Assembly: GCF_000262045.1 (NCBI RefSeq)
Contig: NZ_AJVF01000042.1
Span: forward strand, 1-64,000
Source of the DNA: Bacillus siamensis KCTC 13613
GTDB taxonomy: Bacteria > Bacillota > Bacilli > Bacillales > Bacillaceae
Direction of reading: 5' to 3'
Length of the DNA: 64,000 nt
Shown here: positions 1-9,448 of the stretch, piece after piece
Position numbering within the stretch: the first letter of the stretch is position 1
Layout: each line of letters begins with the position of its first letter
Program-made: the position numbers and the translations under genes
The notes under the pieces: model-generated
The model's input: only the letters and a program-made list of their open reading frames with translations
Databases searched by the model: none
What the model was told of the DNA's origin: nothing

Positions 1-1
1 C

Positions 2-64
2 CTCCGGGAGGAATGGCCTTATATCCGGCAAAACCTTTCTGACCGGCTCGGAGCATATAACTGA
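2..64 (+). CDS. C-terminal 20 codons of an unidentified plus-strand gene (partial)
   Basis: One forward frame is open from the window edge to a TGA at 62-64 and ends in ...LSDRLGAYN. It runs straight into a strong hairpin terminator, as the end of a real gene would. Too little is present to name a family, and the other two forward frames cannot be excluded, so the call rests mainly on position before the terminator. Confidence 0.3.
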   Translation, partial: LREEWPYIRQNLSDRLGAYN

Positions 65-94
65 AAAACCTGCCGTTATACGGCAGGTTTTTTA
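64..94. terminator. Bidirectional intrinsic terminator
   Basis: A GC-rich inverted repeat (AACCTGCCG / CGGCAGGTT) with a short ATA loop is flanked by A-run and T-run, so it can end both the plus-strand gene at the window edge and the minus-strand ATL gene that stops at 92. Confidence 0.85.
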
Positions 95-400
95 CATATT
101 CGGATCATAGACGTATAAATTGAGATCGATCCGTCCATCTGACGTGACCTCTACCCCCTCAGCCTCAAGGGACAGCTTCTGTACAGAAAACATCTCTTCA
201 TCTTTCAATCCGATTTCCCCCTTCGCATTGATGACCCTGTGCCAAGGGAGACGATGCTTTTTACTCATGGAGTGAAGAATCCTCACAACCTGCCTCGCTC
301 CCCGCGGACTTCCCGCAAGACCGGCAATTTGCCCATACGTCATCACTTTTCCTTCAGGTATCTGTTTAATAATGGCTAACGCCCGCTCCGTAAATGTCAT
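92..400 (-). CDS. Alkyltransferase-like (ATL) DNA-damage-binding protein
   Basis: A 102-residue protein of the O6-alkylguanine-DNA alkyltransferase C-terminal domain family. The signature region reads PWHRV, with Trp where true alkyltransferases have the acceptor Cys (PCHRV). From the ATL family, this predicts binding and flagging of O6-alkylguanine for nucleotide excision repair without removal of the alkyl group. The N-terminal winged-helix part (GKVMTYGQIAG) and Arg-finger region (GARQVV) are intact. The start at 400 is chosen because GAGGGG lies just upstream; the frame stays open to 457. It stands alone, convergent with the gene at the window edge. Confidence 0.8.
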   Translation of the reverse strand: MTFTERALAIIKQIPEGKVMTYGQIAGLAGSPRGARQVVRILHSMSKKHRLPWHRVINAKGEIGLKDEEMFSVQKLSLEAEGVEVTSDGRIDLNLYVYDPNM

Positions 401-650
401 GCAACCCCTCATTTCCCGAAATACAGCAGTATTCTTAGTTTCTTCCGAACTTATCATACAACAGTTTTGAAGGTGAAGTCACTTGAGCGGCAGCCTGCTG
501 TTTGTACTAGGTTCAGAGAAGCGTCTCAGTTACCTATCCGAAGAAAAAGAAAAGGTTGTACTGCTCATGCCTAAAGATGGTTAGAAGCAATAGCTAAAAT
601 AGAAGAGTTTAAAGAATTAATCATCATTCTGGTGAGTTCTGTAATAATTC
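401..650. other. Intergenic stretch, no supported gene
   Basis: This region holds the ATL promoter side and then AT-rich sequence. A 33-codon plus-strand frame (483-584, TTG start) and further out-of-frame plus-strand fragments are open but resemble no family I know. It may be eroded remains of an earlier gene next to the broken immunity locus. Confidence 0.4.
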
Positions 651-1071
651 TCAGCGGGATAGATATTTCACTCCCAAAAAATTTGAGCCCTGAGATAAAA
701 TATTCCGATCTATAAAAATTTCAAAATTAAGGTGCATTCGTTCATATTCAATTTGGTTAAGAATCCATAGATAGTTCCGATCAGCAGAAATTTTTGTTTT
801 GTCAATTAACAAATAGCAGCCATCAAAAGATGTGCAATTGTAATATACTCCGTCTTCAAAAAACATTTTTCAATTTCTTCCACATTAAGTATATGAAGCC
901 CCTGCGTGCATTTCTGCCATAAATCAGCACAGCAAATATTCTGGCCCCGTTATGATGCAGTTTCAAAAAAACTCTATCGTCATCGTGGAACGAAACATTT
1001 AGTTTCTTCTCAAAACATTCAATTTCTCGATCGTTTGCACCTTTAGAAAAGGTGCATTTCACTTCAGCCAA
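651..1071 (-). pseudogene. Frameshifted SMI1/KNR4 (SUKH) immunity-type protein
   Basis: Three minus-strand frames together spell one SUKH-like protein. Frame one starts with TTG at 1071 (MAEVKCTFSKG... HHNGARIFAVLIYG). A second frame carries GLHILNVEEIEKCF around 860-905. A third carries FEDGVYYNCTSFDGCYLLID to the end (LNFEIFID...). At least two frameshifts are needed to join them. SUKH proteins are typically immunity partners of polymorphic toxins, and the gene sits directly after a short open tail that may be its toxin. No single frame covers the domain, so I call it a pseudogene; two sequencing errors are the alternative. Confidence 0.65.
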
Positions 1072-1078
1072 AGTTCCC

Positions 1079-1147
1079 TCACTCTTTTAAGTTTAATTGT
1101 CCTTTTTCATCAATGGATTCTTTTAAACCTTTTATTTTTTTAGAAAT
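1079..1147 (-). pseudogene. Possible C-terminal remnant of a polymorphic toxin
   Basis: Twenty-two codons (ISKKIKGLKES... LNLKE) end at a TGA eight bases upstream of the broken SUKH immunity gene on the same strand. An in-frame stop lies just before them. Toxin gene ends directly followed by immunity genes are the usual arrangement of such pairs. The match to a toxin is by context only; the peptide itself is too short to identify. Confidence 0.25.
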
Positions 1148-1343
1148 TTATCCTCTTTTCAGGGGTTATAACTATCTTTTTTGATATTTATATGATGGTG
1201 CTTATTCTATCACCCTTTCATTAACCACGATTTAAGTAAATTATTAGTATGTTCACAAAAAGTTAATAAAAATGAACATGGACACTTTCAACATAATATG
1301 TAATAATACAGTTGTATCAAAAAAAAGAAAAGGAGTGTTTAAA

Positions 1344-1634
1344 ATGAAAAAAATCTTAACTGGTTCCGCCTTGTCTCTTGCTCTGCTTGTTTCTGCTGCA
1401 CCTGCATTTGCAACCGCTGCTTCAGCAACATCTAACACAGTCAGCGTTGAAAAGGAACAAAAAGTAATAACACCACAAGCATATTTAAAAAGAGTTCCTC
1501 TTACTGGATATCCATCTAGATGGAGCATTCCTAACACAACAGTTTTCATGGGAGTGACACTATACTTGAAAGAAGCTAGACAGGAAAGTAATGGTACATG
1601 GACTGGGATATTTGAAGGTTGGATTAACGACTAA
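1344..1634 (+). CDS. LCI-like secreted antimicrobial peptide precursor
   Basis: A 96-residue precursor with a Sec signal peptide: MKK, hydrophobic core to about residue 20, and a likely AFA cleavage near residues 21-23. Signal region and C-terminus both resemble the Bacillus LCI antibacterial peptide: the end reads GTWTGIFEGWIND, where LCI, as I recall it, ends around YWVGIYE.W. LCI is a small cysteine-free beta-sheet peptide; this mature region also lacks Cys. The start at ATG 1344 follows AAGGAGTG; an upstream in-frame ATG at 1272 lacks such a site and would bury the signal peptide. The gene sits alone in an AT-rich patch, opposite in strand to its neighbours. Confidence 0.65.
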   Translation: MKKILTGSALSLALLVSAAPAFATAASATSNTVSVEKEQKVITPQAYLKRVPLTGYPSRWSIPNTTVFMGVTLYLKEARQESNGTWTGIFEGWIND

Positions 1635-1683
1635 ATAACATTGGAGTATCTTGAACATTTGTCCTTTAGGCATGTTACAAATA

Positions 1684-1737
1684 AAATGAAAGAGGATGCC
1701 TCGCAAAAAGTTCAGCAAACTTTCGGAAGCATCCTCG
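1684..1737 (-). terminator. Probable terminator of xpt-pbuX
   Basis: A long inverted repeat (GAGGATGC / GCATCCTC, with an inner AAAGTT / AACTTT stem) is followed on the minus strand by a T-rich run (TTTCATTTTATTT). It lies about 60 bases beyond the pbuX stop. Confidence 0.6.
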
Positions 1738-1797
1738 ATCTCGGGATTTCATAAAGAAATGTTATTAAAATGTTATTTTTTTAAGAAAAACGGATAA

Positions 1798-3698
<1,901 letters not shown>

Positions 3699-3705
3699 TT
3701 ATAGA

Positions 3706-3751
3706 AAATAAAAAAGCATTGCCCGCTCTCAATAAAAAGAGCAAGCAATGC
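3706..3751 (-). terminator. Expression-platform terminator of the xpt guanine riboswitch
   Basis: On the minus strand a long hairpin (GCATTGCTTGCTC / GAGCGGGCAATGC) is followed by TTTTTTATTT. Its 5' arm can alternatively pair with upstream leader sequence joined to the aptamer P1 stem, the usual off-switch arrangement: guanine bound means terminate. Confidence 0.9.
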
Positions 3752-3795
3752 CGAATGTCTACACGTAACGGCCGAATTAAAGCCGTTCCATTGCT

Positions 3796-3864
3796 CACTC
3801 ATAGTCGGACATTTACGGTGACCGGTAGAAACTTGCGTGCCATATCCACGCGATTATATGAGTG
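3796..3864 (-). promoter_or_regulatory. Guanine (purine) riboswitch aptamer
   Basis: The minus strand shows the complete three-way-junction purine aptamer: P1 CACTCATA / TATGAGTG, P2 with loop region around CGTGGATATGGCACG, and P3 with ACCGTAAATGT. The junction position that pairs with the ligand is C (GTCCGACTATG), the guanine/hypoxanthine type rather than the U of adenine riboswitches. Confidence 0.97.
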
Positions 3865-3883
3865 TTCATATGATATTAATCAA

Positions 3884-3889
3884 ATTATA
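3884..3889 (-). promoter_or_regulatory. -10 box of the xpt promoter
   Basis: A perfect TATAAT preceded by TTGT lies about 20 bases upstream of the aptamer P1 stem. The matching -35 region near 3907-3912 (TATGCA) is poor, consistent with a regulated promoter. Confidence 0.6.
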
Positions 3890-3925
3890 ACAAGATCTGC
3901 TTATTTTGCATAGAGAAATTTAAAT

Positions 3926-3971
3926 AATTACGAACTTTTTCCAGATAATCCGCCTTTATTATTCGTCTTTT
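3926..3971. promoter_or_regulatory. Probable pair of PurR boxes upstream of xpt
   Basis: The plus strand has AATTACGAACTTTT (3926-3939), which fits the PurBox core CGAAC flanked by A/T. An inverted imperfect partner, ATTATTCGTCTTTT (3958-3971), lies about 18 bases further on. Paired, inverted PurBoxes separated by 16-17 bases are the known PurR arrangement, and xpt-pbuX is a known PurR target in B. subtilis. Confidence 0.5.
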
Positions 3972-4003
3972 AGAAAAACACCCGGTATACACCGGGTGTT
4001 TCG
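3972..4003 (-). terminator. Terminator of ypwA
   Basis: Inverted repeat ACACCCGG / CCGGGTGT with a short loop, followed on the minus strand by TTTTTCT, immediately after the ypwA stop. Confidence 0.85.
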
Positions 4004-4004
4004 T

Positions 4005-5507
4005 TTATAGAAATAAATTCGAATATTTGCCGACAAGATACTCAATGAGGTATTGAACGTTCAGCTCTTCTCCCGTTGCATCTTTAATAATGTCAAGCGG
4101 CAGTTTGCGTCTCCCATGCTGATGAACCTTTTCTGTCAGCCATTGTTTGATCGGCTCAAAATCGCCCCGTTCGATTAATTGATCAAATTCAGGCAGATCG
4201 TCAAGCATGGTATTCTTCAGCTGAGCCGCATACATATATCCGAGCGCATAGGAAGGGAAATAACCGAAATCTCCGCCAGCCCAATGAACGTCCTGCAAAA
4301 TACCTTTTGCATCAGACGGCGGCGTAATACCTAAATAATCATGATATTTTTGATTCCACAATGCAGGCAGTTCCTTCACTGACACTTCATTACTGAAAAT
4401 CGCTTTTTCAATTTCATAACGGATAATAATGTGAAGCGGGTACGTCAGCTCATCCGCTTCAATTCGGATAAAGGACGGTTTCGCCTCGTTGACGGCGCGG
4501 ACAAAATCCTCTTTTTTTACATCTTGAAATTGATCAGGCGAAGCCTCAATCATTTTTTCATAATATGCGGTCCAGAAATGTTGATTTCTGCCGATAAAAT
4601 TTTCATAAAATAACGATTGGGATTCATGAATTCCCATGGATGCACCGTCAGATAAATTTGTCCCGCTCAGCGCTTCGTCAATATTCTGCTCGTAGATTGC
4701 ATGTCCGCATTCATGAATCGTTCCGAAAATCGCGGTGCGGAAATCGTTTTCGTCATATCTGGTCGTCACCCGCACATCGCCCCGGTTGATTGTCGTCATA
4801 AACGGATGCACCGTCTCATCCAGGCGGCCGCCGTCAAACTCATACCCGAGCTCTTTTAAGAAGTACAAGGAGAGATCTCTTTGTTTTTCTTTCGGAAACG
4901 TTTTTGTTATAAAGGCGGTGTCCGGTTTATTGCCGGATGCCGTCACTTTTTTGACTAAGGGAATGATCGCTTCCTTCAATTCAGAAAACAGCTGATCCAG
5001 CACCTTTACCGTAACACCCGGTTCGAAAATATCGAGCAATGCGTTGTACGGATGATCCTCATAGCCCCAATAAGAAATAAACCGCTTATTAAAATCAATC
5101 AGCTTCTCAAGGTAAGGAGCAAACATGGAGAAATCGGAGGCCGCCCTTGCTTCCTCCCAAGCCGTTTCAGCTTTTGATGTCAAAATGACGTATTCTTTAT
5201 ACTCTTCTTCAGGAATTTTTTTATTTTGGTCATAATCTTTTTTTGCCAGTTCCGCCGCTTTCACTGTATCTTCAGAGAGCTCTTTTGCATGCGCGAGAAG
5301 GATGTCAATCAGCTCTTTCATCCGGTCGGATGTCTGGATTTGAAAAACGTCAGCCGACAGCTGTCCGATGCTTTCCGCACGGTCATCGGAGCCTTTTTTC
5401 GGGGCTCCCGTCCTTGAATCCCAATGCATAAGCGCAATGGCTTCTTCATAATGGGATACTCTTTTTAACAGATCAAAAAACTCTTTTTCATATGTATGTA
5501 TATCCAT
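4005..5507 (-). CDS. ypwA: Metallocarboxypeptidase, M32 family
   Basis: A 500-residue cytosolic carboxypeptidase that releases C-terminal amino acids. The zinc motif HECGH is at 265-269, HES follows at 294-296, and the third family motif (IRIEADELTYPLH) lies near residue 350. The start at ATG 5507 follows GGGAGGGAACG and gives the length of B. subtilis YpwA; the frame stays open nine codons upstream. It is a single-gene unit with its own terminator. Confidence 0.93.
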   Translation of the reverse strand: MDIHTYEKEFFDLLKRVSHYEEAIALMHWDSRTGAPKKGSDDRAESIGQLSADVFQIQTSDRMKELIDILLAHAKELSEDTVKAAELAKKDYDQNKKIPEEEYKEYVILTSKAETAWEEARAASDFSMFAPYLEKLIDFNKRFISYWGYEDHPYNALLDIFEPGVTVKVLDQLFSELKEAIIPLVKKVTASGNKPDTAFITKTFPKEKQRDLSLYFLKELGYEFDGGRLDETVHPFMTTINRGDVRVTTRYDENDFRTAIFGTIHECGHAIYEQNIDEALSGTNLSDGASMGIHESQSLFYENFIGRNQHFWTAYYEKMIEASPDQFQDVKKEDFVRAVNEAKPSFIRIEADELTYPLHIIIRYEIEKAIFSNEVSVKELPALWNQKYHDYLGITPPSDAKGILQDVHWAGGDFGYFPSYALGYMYAAQLKNTMLDDLPEFDQLIERGDFEPIKQWLTEKVHQHGRRKLPLDIIKDATGEELNVQYLIEYLVGKYSNLFL

Positions 5508-5590
5508 ATCCGTTCCCTCCCTTTTCACTATCAATTACAGGCTAATGGAACGCTGTGATAAAGTCAACTTGTTGGTTTTCCAGAATTTAA

Positions 5591-5624
5591 AAAAGCCGCA
5601 GGATAAAAATCCTGCAGCACTTGT
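5591..5624 (-). terminator. Terminator of ypvA
   Basis: Hairpin GCTGCAGGAT / ATCCTGCGGC on the minus strand followed by a T-run, just after the ypvA stop. Confidence 0.8.
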
Positions 5625-5626
5625 TT

Positions 5627-7546
5627 TTATACGATTTTCGGTGTAACAGGCAAGACCTTTTTGATCTCGGACAAAACCCGTTCACTTTCTCCGCCCGCAT
5701 AAATAGATATGGTTCCGCTGTCCTGATTGGAGCGGATCAGGCGGCCGATTCCCTGCCGGACTCTCAGCAGCATGTACGGCAGATCAACCTCCTCAAACGG
5801 ATCTTTTTTCGCCCCGTTCCGCTTTGCGGTAAACACGGGATCATGAGGCGGATACGGCAATGCCCAAATGGTCACATTTCGAAGCGAGTCACCCGGAATG
5901 TCAAGACCTTCCCATAAGTGGACGGAACAAAGCACGGATTTTTCATCCCGCTGGAATTTTTCGACCAGATTACTGATCTCTTCGTCACCTTCGTAATATA
6001 TCGGATACGGCAGCTCCCATGCGGCAGCCTGTTCTTTAAATTCCTTCATGTCTTCAAAGGAAGGGAAAAGAACGAGGGTGCGGCCTTCATTCTCCTTAAT
6101 CGTATCAATCGTTCGGGCCGTTTTCTGCTCAGACGTCATATCACCGTGAAGAGAAACTGACATTTGCTCCTCGTAATCGTACGGTGACTCAACAGTAAAT
6201 GATAAAGGATCGCGGATTCCGAGACTGTCTGCAATATAATCAAATGAACCGCCCTCAGAAAGAGTGGCTGATGAGAAAATATAAGGGATCTTTTTAGAGA
6301 AGACCTTTTCTCCAAGCACTTCGGCTACAGTTCTCGGCATAACGACAAATGTTGAGTCCGTATCCTGCGTTTCAAGCCAGCTGATGGCGTCCTTTTGATA
6401 CAGTGAAAGGGAATATGCCATTTGTTCGACGTATTCTTCTACGACTGACAGCTCGTACTTATCGATCGTATACATTTCCGATTCAAATACGAGCGCTTCG
6501 CCTATTTTATCGAGCAGACGGCACAGTTCATCAGCCGCACGCTTCACGCGCTGGTCGTTTTGGATGTCCAATCGGTGAGAGCCGGTGATTTCCTTCGATT
6601 CCTCTGAAAGCACGTAGAAAAACTCATCGTTTGCAGCAAGGGAATCTTCAATCAGTTCGGCAAATTCTTCTCTGATGTCATTTTGAAGCAGGCGCTCTAA
6701 AAACAGCTCAAGCGTTGATTGCTTCACGCGATAGGTTAACGCTTTTTGCGCGGCGAATTCCAGAAGATGCCCTTCATCAAACACGACGGCGCTGTGATCC
6801 GGCAAAAGCGGCAGCTGCCCTTCCCTCTTGCGTGATTCTTCCGTCCATACATGTTCCATGTAAAAATCATGGGAGCAAACGATCAGGTCCGTTGATTTTC
6901 TGTAATGATCTCTTGAAAGGGTTAAACCGCATCTATGTCTCATATCACATGTTAAACAATCCTGGAAGGAATCATAGCTTACGCTTGACCACTCTTCATT
7001 CGTCAAATCAGCGTACTGCTTGCGGTCTCCGTACGGATAAAAGCGCTGCATCGCTTGTGATTCGTGCACGAATGAAGGCAGCGACTCATAAAGATCCAGC
7101 CACTTTTCATCATCAGAACGCTGCATCGTTTTTTCAAGCTTTTTCAGACACAGGTACTGCTCGTGGGATTTTGACAGCCGAGTATCAATCTGTAAATCCA
7201 AATGCTCTGTCAGCTTGGAAATGTCGCCTTCTTTTTTGACAAGCTGTTCAATTAACGTTTCATCGGCGCATGCAATAATCGCCGGTTTCCCCGTATATCT
7301 GGCATAGCTGATGGCAAACAGCAGATACACCAGCGTTTTCCCCGTACCGACTCCTGCCTCAGCGAACATGACCTTTTTTTCTTTAAATGCCCGTTCAAGC
7401 TGAAACGCCATAAATACCTGCTCATCCCGAAGGTCAAAGCCTTTTTCGGGAAGGATATCGTAAAACACGTCACCAATCCAATTGTTCAATTCTTCGTAAA
7501 AATTCTTTTCTTTTGTTAAAGCAAAAGGCAAACGTGATGTTGTCAC
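5627..7546 (-). CDS. ypvA: DinG/XPD-type iron-sulfur DNA helicase YpvA
   Basis: A 639-residue superfamily 2 helicase. Walker A EAGVGTGKT is at 63-71 and the DEAH-type box reads DEGH near residue 258. Between them are four cysteines (YLCLKK near 133, then CLTCDMRHRC near 197-206) spaced like the [4Fe-4S] cluster of XPD/DinG helicases. Unlike DinG at 27964 it lacks an N-terminal exonuclease domain. The start is GTG at 7546 with GGAG four bases before it. The exact cellular role is not known to me. Confidence 0.88.
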   Translation of the reverse strand: MTTSRLPFALTKEKNFYEELNNWIGDVFYDILPEKGFDLRDEQVFMAFQLERAFKEKKVMFAEAGVGTGKTLVYLLFAISYARYTGKPAIIACADETLIEQLVKKEGDISKLTEHLDLQIDTRLSKSHEQYLCLKKLEKTMQRSDDEKWLDLYESLPSFVHESQAMQRFYPYGDRKQYADLTNEEWSSVSYDSFQDCLTCDMRHRCGLTLSRDHYRKSTDLIVCSHDFYMEHVWTEESRKREGQLPLLPDHSAVVFDEGHLLEFAAQKALTYRVKQSTLELFLERLLQNDIREEFAELIEDSLAANDEFFYVLSEESKEITGSHRLDIQNDQRVKRAADELCRLLDKIGEALVFESEMYTIDKYELSVVEEYVEQMAYSLSLYQKDAISWLETQDTDSTFVVMPRTVAEVLGEKVFSKKIPYIFSSATLSEGGSFDYIADSLGIRDPLSFTVESPYDYEEQMSVSLHGDMTSEQKTARTIDTIKENEGRTLVLFPSFEDMKEFKEQAAAWELPYPIYYEGDEEISNLVEKFQRDEKSVLCSVHLWEGLDIPGDSLRNVTIWALPYPPHDPVFTAKRNGAKKDPFEEVDLPYMLLRVRQGIGRLIRSNQDSGTISIYAGGESERVLSEIKKVLPVTPKIV

Positions 7547-7611
7547 CCAACTCCAACCCCTAACTATTCGGCATTCAGACCATCTATAATATCATTTAAC
7601 CCTTTTCAATA

Positions 7612-7643
7612 CAACAAAAAAACTTGGCCGCGCCAAGTTTTTT
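7612..7643 (-). terminator. Terminator of yptA
   Basis: Perfect hairpin AACTTGGC / GCCAAGTT around a GC centre, followed on the minus strand by a run of Ts. Confidence 0.8.
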
Positions 7644-7648
7644 GATTT

Positions 7649-7840
7649 TCATTTCCGATTAAAGATATGCGAACATAAAAACGGATGGTCTGTTGAATGT
7701 GTATGTTTTACTGCATTTTCAAGATCTTCCTGTGCGTGAGTCATGGCGGAAGGATCGAACTCCGCTCCAACTTCCTGCAGCTGGGAAGAAGTTGCGGCCA
7801 GCGCCTTTTGTATCTTACTGAAGTGCTCGCTGTTCAGCAT
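7649..7840 (-). CDS. yptA: Small protein YptA, function unknown
   Basis: A 63-residue soluble protein (MLNSEHFSKIQ... STDHPFL...NRK) that matches B. subtilis YptA as I remember it, in the same chromosomal place. No catalytic motif or membrane segment is visible; it is mostly helical by composition. The ATG at 7840 follows GAGGTG; the frame is open four codons further up. Confidence 0.8.
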   Translation of the reverse strand: MLNSEHFSKIQKALAATSSQLQEVGAEFDPSAMTHAQEDLENAVKHTHSTDHPFLCSHIFNRK

Positions 7841-8004
7841 AAAATAGATCACCTCTCAAATAGAAATAATCATCATTCTATGCCGATGCTTCACTTTCTA
7901 TACATGCTTCCTGAATGATTGGCACATGACCTGCACAAACTACAACAGATATTCGATCGAATATCCATCTTCACAAATTTATTCTATCCGGGAGTGATGG
8001 TTAC

Positions 8005-8157
8005 ATGAGTTATAAAGATCGATTAGATCAGCATTCTGAATTGTTTCATCACAATTGGACGCGGCCGAAACGCTCTAAATCGCAGGTGAACGGCCACACC
8101 GAAATGTCCCAGACCAACATTATTTTACGGAGCAATGCAAAAGCGCACCGCTGGTAA
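8005..8157 (+). CDS. ypzG: YpzG-like small protein
   Basis: A 50-residue basic, histidine-rich protein (MSYKDRLDQHSELFHHNWTR... ending KAHRW). It matches the YpzG family of bacilli in length and sequence as remembered. GGAGTGATGG precedes the ATG. It lies alone on the plus strand between yptA and ypsC and ends before a shared terminator. Function unknown. Confidence 0.75.
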   Translation: MSYKDRLDQHSELFHHNWTRPKRSKSQVNGHTEMSQTNIILRSNAKAHRW

Positions 8158-8180
8158 TGGCAGAATAAATGTAAAGATGC

Positions 8181-8212
8181 CGGAGAAGACGCTGTTTCAG
8201 GCGTCTTCTCTT
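8181..8212. terminator. Bidirectional terminator between ypzG and ypsC
   Basis: A strong hairpin, GAGAAGACGC / GCGTCTTCTC with a TGTTTCAG loop, is followed by TTTGTT on the plus strand and includes the last codons of ypsC on the minus strand. Confidence 0.7.
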
Positions 8213-9363
8213 TGTTGCGGCTTTTTCCGCTGCGGCCTCACTTTAGCCCAGTACTGATAATAATCCGTTTTGATAAAACCGTTAAAGAGCTTGCGCTTTT
8301 TTGTCGCTTTTCTTCCGTAAACCTCTTCAAATTGTTCATTTGACGTTAAAATGTAGATAGACCAAGTATCAAGAGATTCAAATGCCCGGCCCATTTCTTT
8401 ATACATCCGCTCGACTTCCTTTTTTTCGCCGAGCCGTTCGCCGTACGGAGGGTTTCCGACGATTACGCCGAATTCGAGTTTCGTCGTAAAATCCTGCACC
8501 CGCATTTGCTTGCATTCAATCAGGTCTCCAAGCCCCGCTTCTTCTGCGTTTTCTTTGGCGATGTTGACCATCCGGTGATCCACATCACTGGCAAAAATCT
8601 GCAGCGGCTGATCATAGTTCGCCTTTTCTTCCGCTTCAAGACGCGCTTTGTCCCACAGTTCTTTTCCGATCCATTCCCAGTCTTCCGAAACAAAATCACG
8701 ATTAAATCCGGGAGCAATGTTTTGCCCGATTAAGGCGGCTTCAATCGCTATCGTGCCGGAACCGCAAAACGGATCGACGAACGGACGGTCAGGCGTCCAG
8801 TTGGTTAACAGAACTAAAGCGGCAGCGAGCGTTTCTTTTATCGGGGCTCCGCCCTGGTCAACCCTATATCCCCGTTTATGAAGGCCTGTTCCCGATGAAT
8901 CCAGCGTGATGACGGCTTTATCTTTTAAAAGCGAAATCTCCACCTTGTACTCGGGACCCGTTTCTTCAATCCATTCATTTTGGTTTCTTGATTGCAGTTT
9001 CAGCTTTTCCGCTATCGCCTTTTTGACGATCCGCTGGCAGTCAGGCACACTGGCAAGCACTGATTTCACGGACTTTCCGATAACGGGAAATTTTGCGTTT
9101 TCCGGAATGTATGCGCGCCAGTCAATCGCTTTTGTTTTTTCAAACAGCTCATCAAACGTTTTTGCCTGAAACTCGGCGACCTGTACTTTGATGCGGTCAG
9201 CCGTCCGCAGCCATAAGTTAGCGCGGCAGATCGCGAGCGCGTCCCCTTCAAATATGACTTTTCCGTTGTCTACTTTGCATTCATAGCCTAAATCACGCAC
9301 TTCTTTGGCGACAATCGCTTCAATTCCCATCGGCGCCGTCGCGATTAGTGTGTACTTCTTCAT
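8197..9363 (-). CDS. ypsC: THUMP-domain RNA N-methyltransferase YpsC
   Basis: A 388-residue protein with an N-terminal ferredoxin-like/THUMP RNA-binding region (about 1-160) and a Rossmann methyltransferase domain. The SAM-binding region reads DPFCGSGTIAIEAA and the amino-methyltransferase motif IV is NPPYGERLG. The family (RlmL/UPF0020 type) methylates ribosomal RNA; the B. subtilis target site is not known to me. ATG 9363 follows AGGGTGATACG; an upstream in-frame start at 9402 is not needed. It lies directly downstream of rnpB. Confidence 0.88.
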   Translation of the reverse strand: MKKYTLIATAPMGIEAIVAKEVRDLGYECKVDNGKVIFEGDALAICRANLWLRTADRIKVQVAEFQAKTFDELFEKTKAIDWRAYIPENAKFPVIGKSVKSVLASVPDCQRIVKKAIAEKLKLQSRNQNEWIEETGPEYKVEISLLKDKAVITLDSSGTGLHKRGYRVDQGGAPIKETLAAALVLLTNWTPDRPFVDPFCGSGTIAIEAALIGQNIAPGFNRDFVSEDWEWIGKELWDKARLEAEEKANYDQPLQIFASDVDHRMVNIAKENAEEAGLGDLIECKQMRVQDFTTKLEFGVIVGNPPYGERLGEKKEVERMYKEMGRAFESLDTWSIYILTSNEQFEEVYGRKATKKRKLFNGFIKTDYYQYWAKVRPQRKKPQQREDA

Positions 9364-9404
9364 CGTATCACCCTGTCTCTTTTCAGCTTTCATTTCATTC
9401 AAGA

Positions 9405-9432
9405 TAAAAGCTCCCCTTTAAAGGAGAGCTCT
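9405..9432 (-). terminator. Terminator of rnpB
   Basis: Hairpin AGCTCTCCTTT / AAAGGGGAGCT followed by TTTTATCTT on the minus strand, a few bases beyond the end of the RNase P RNA. Confidence 0.85.
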
Positions 9433-9448
9433 AATTTGTCATATCAAT

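Noticed and set aside
483-584. 33-codon plus-strand frame after the ATL gene
   Set aside because: TTG start with a plausible AAGGTGA but no likeness to any family and surrounded by eroded sequence.
1253-1549. 98-codon minus-strand frame over the LCI-like gene
   Set aside because: Antisense shadow of the signal-peptide codons; no ribosome-binding site, and the plus frame has a clear signal peptide.
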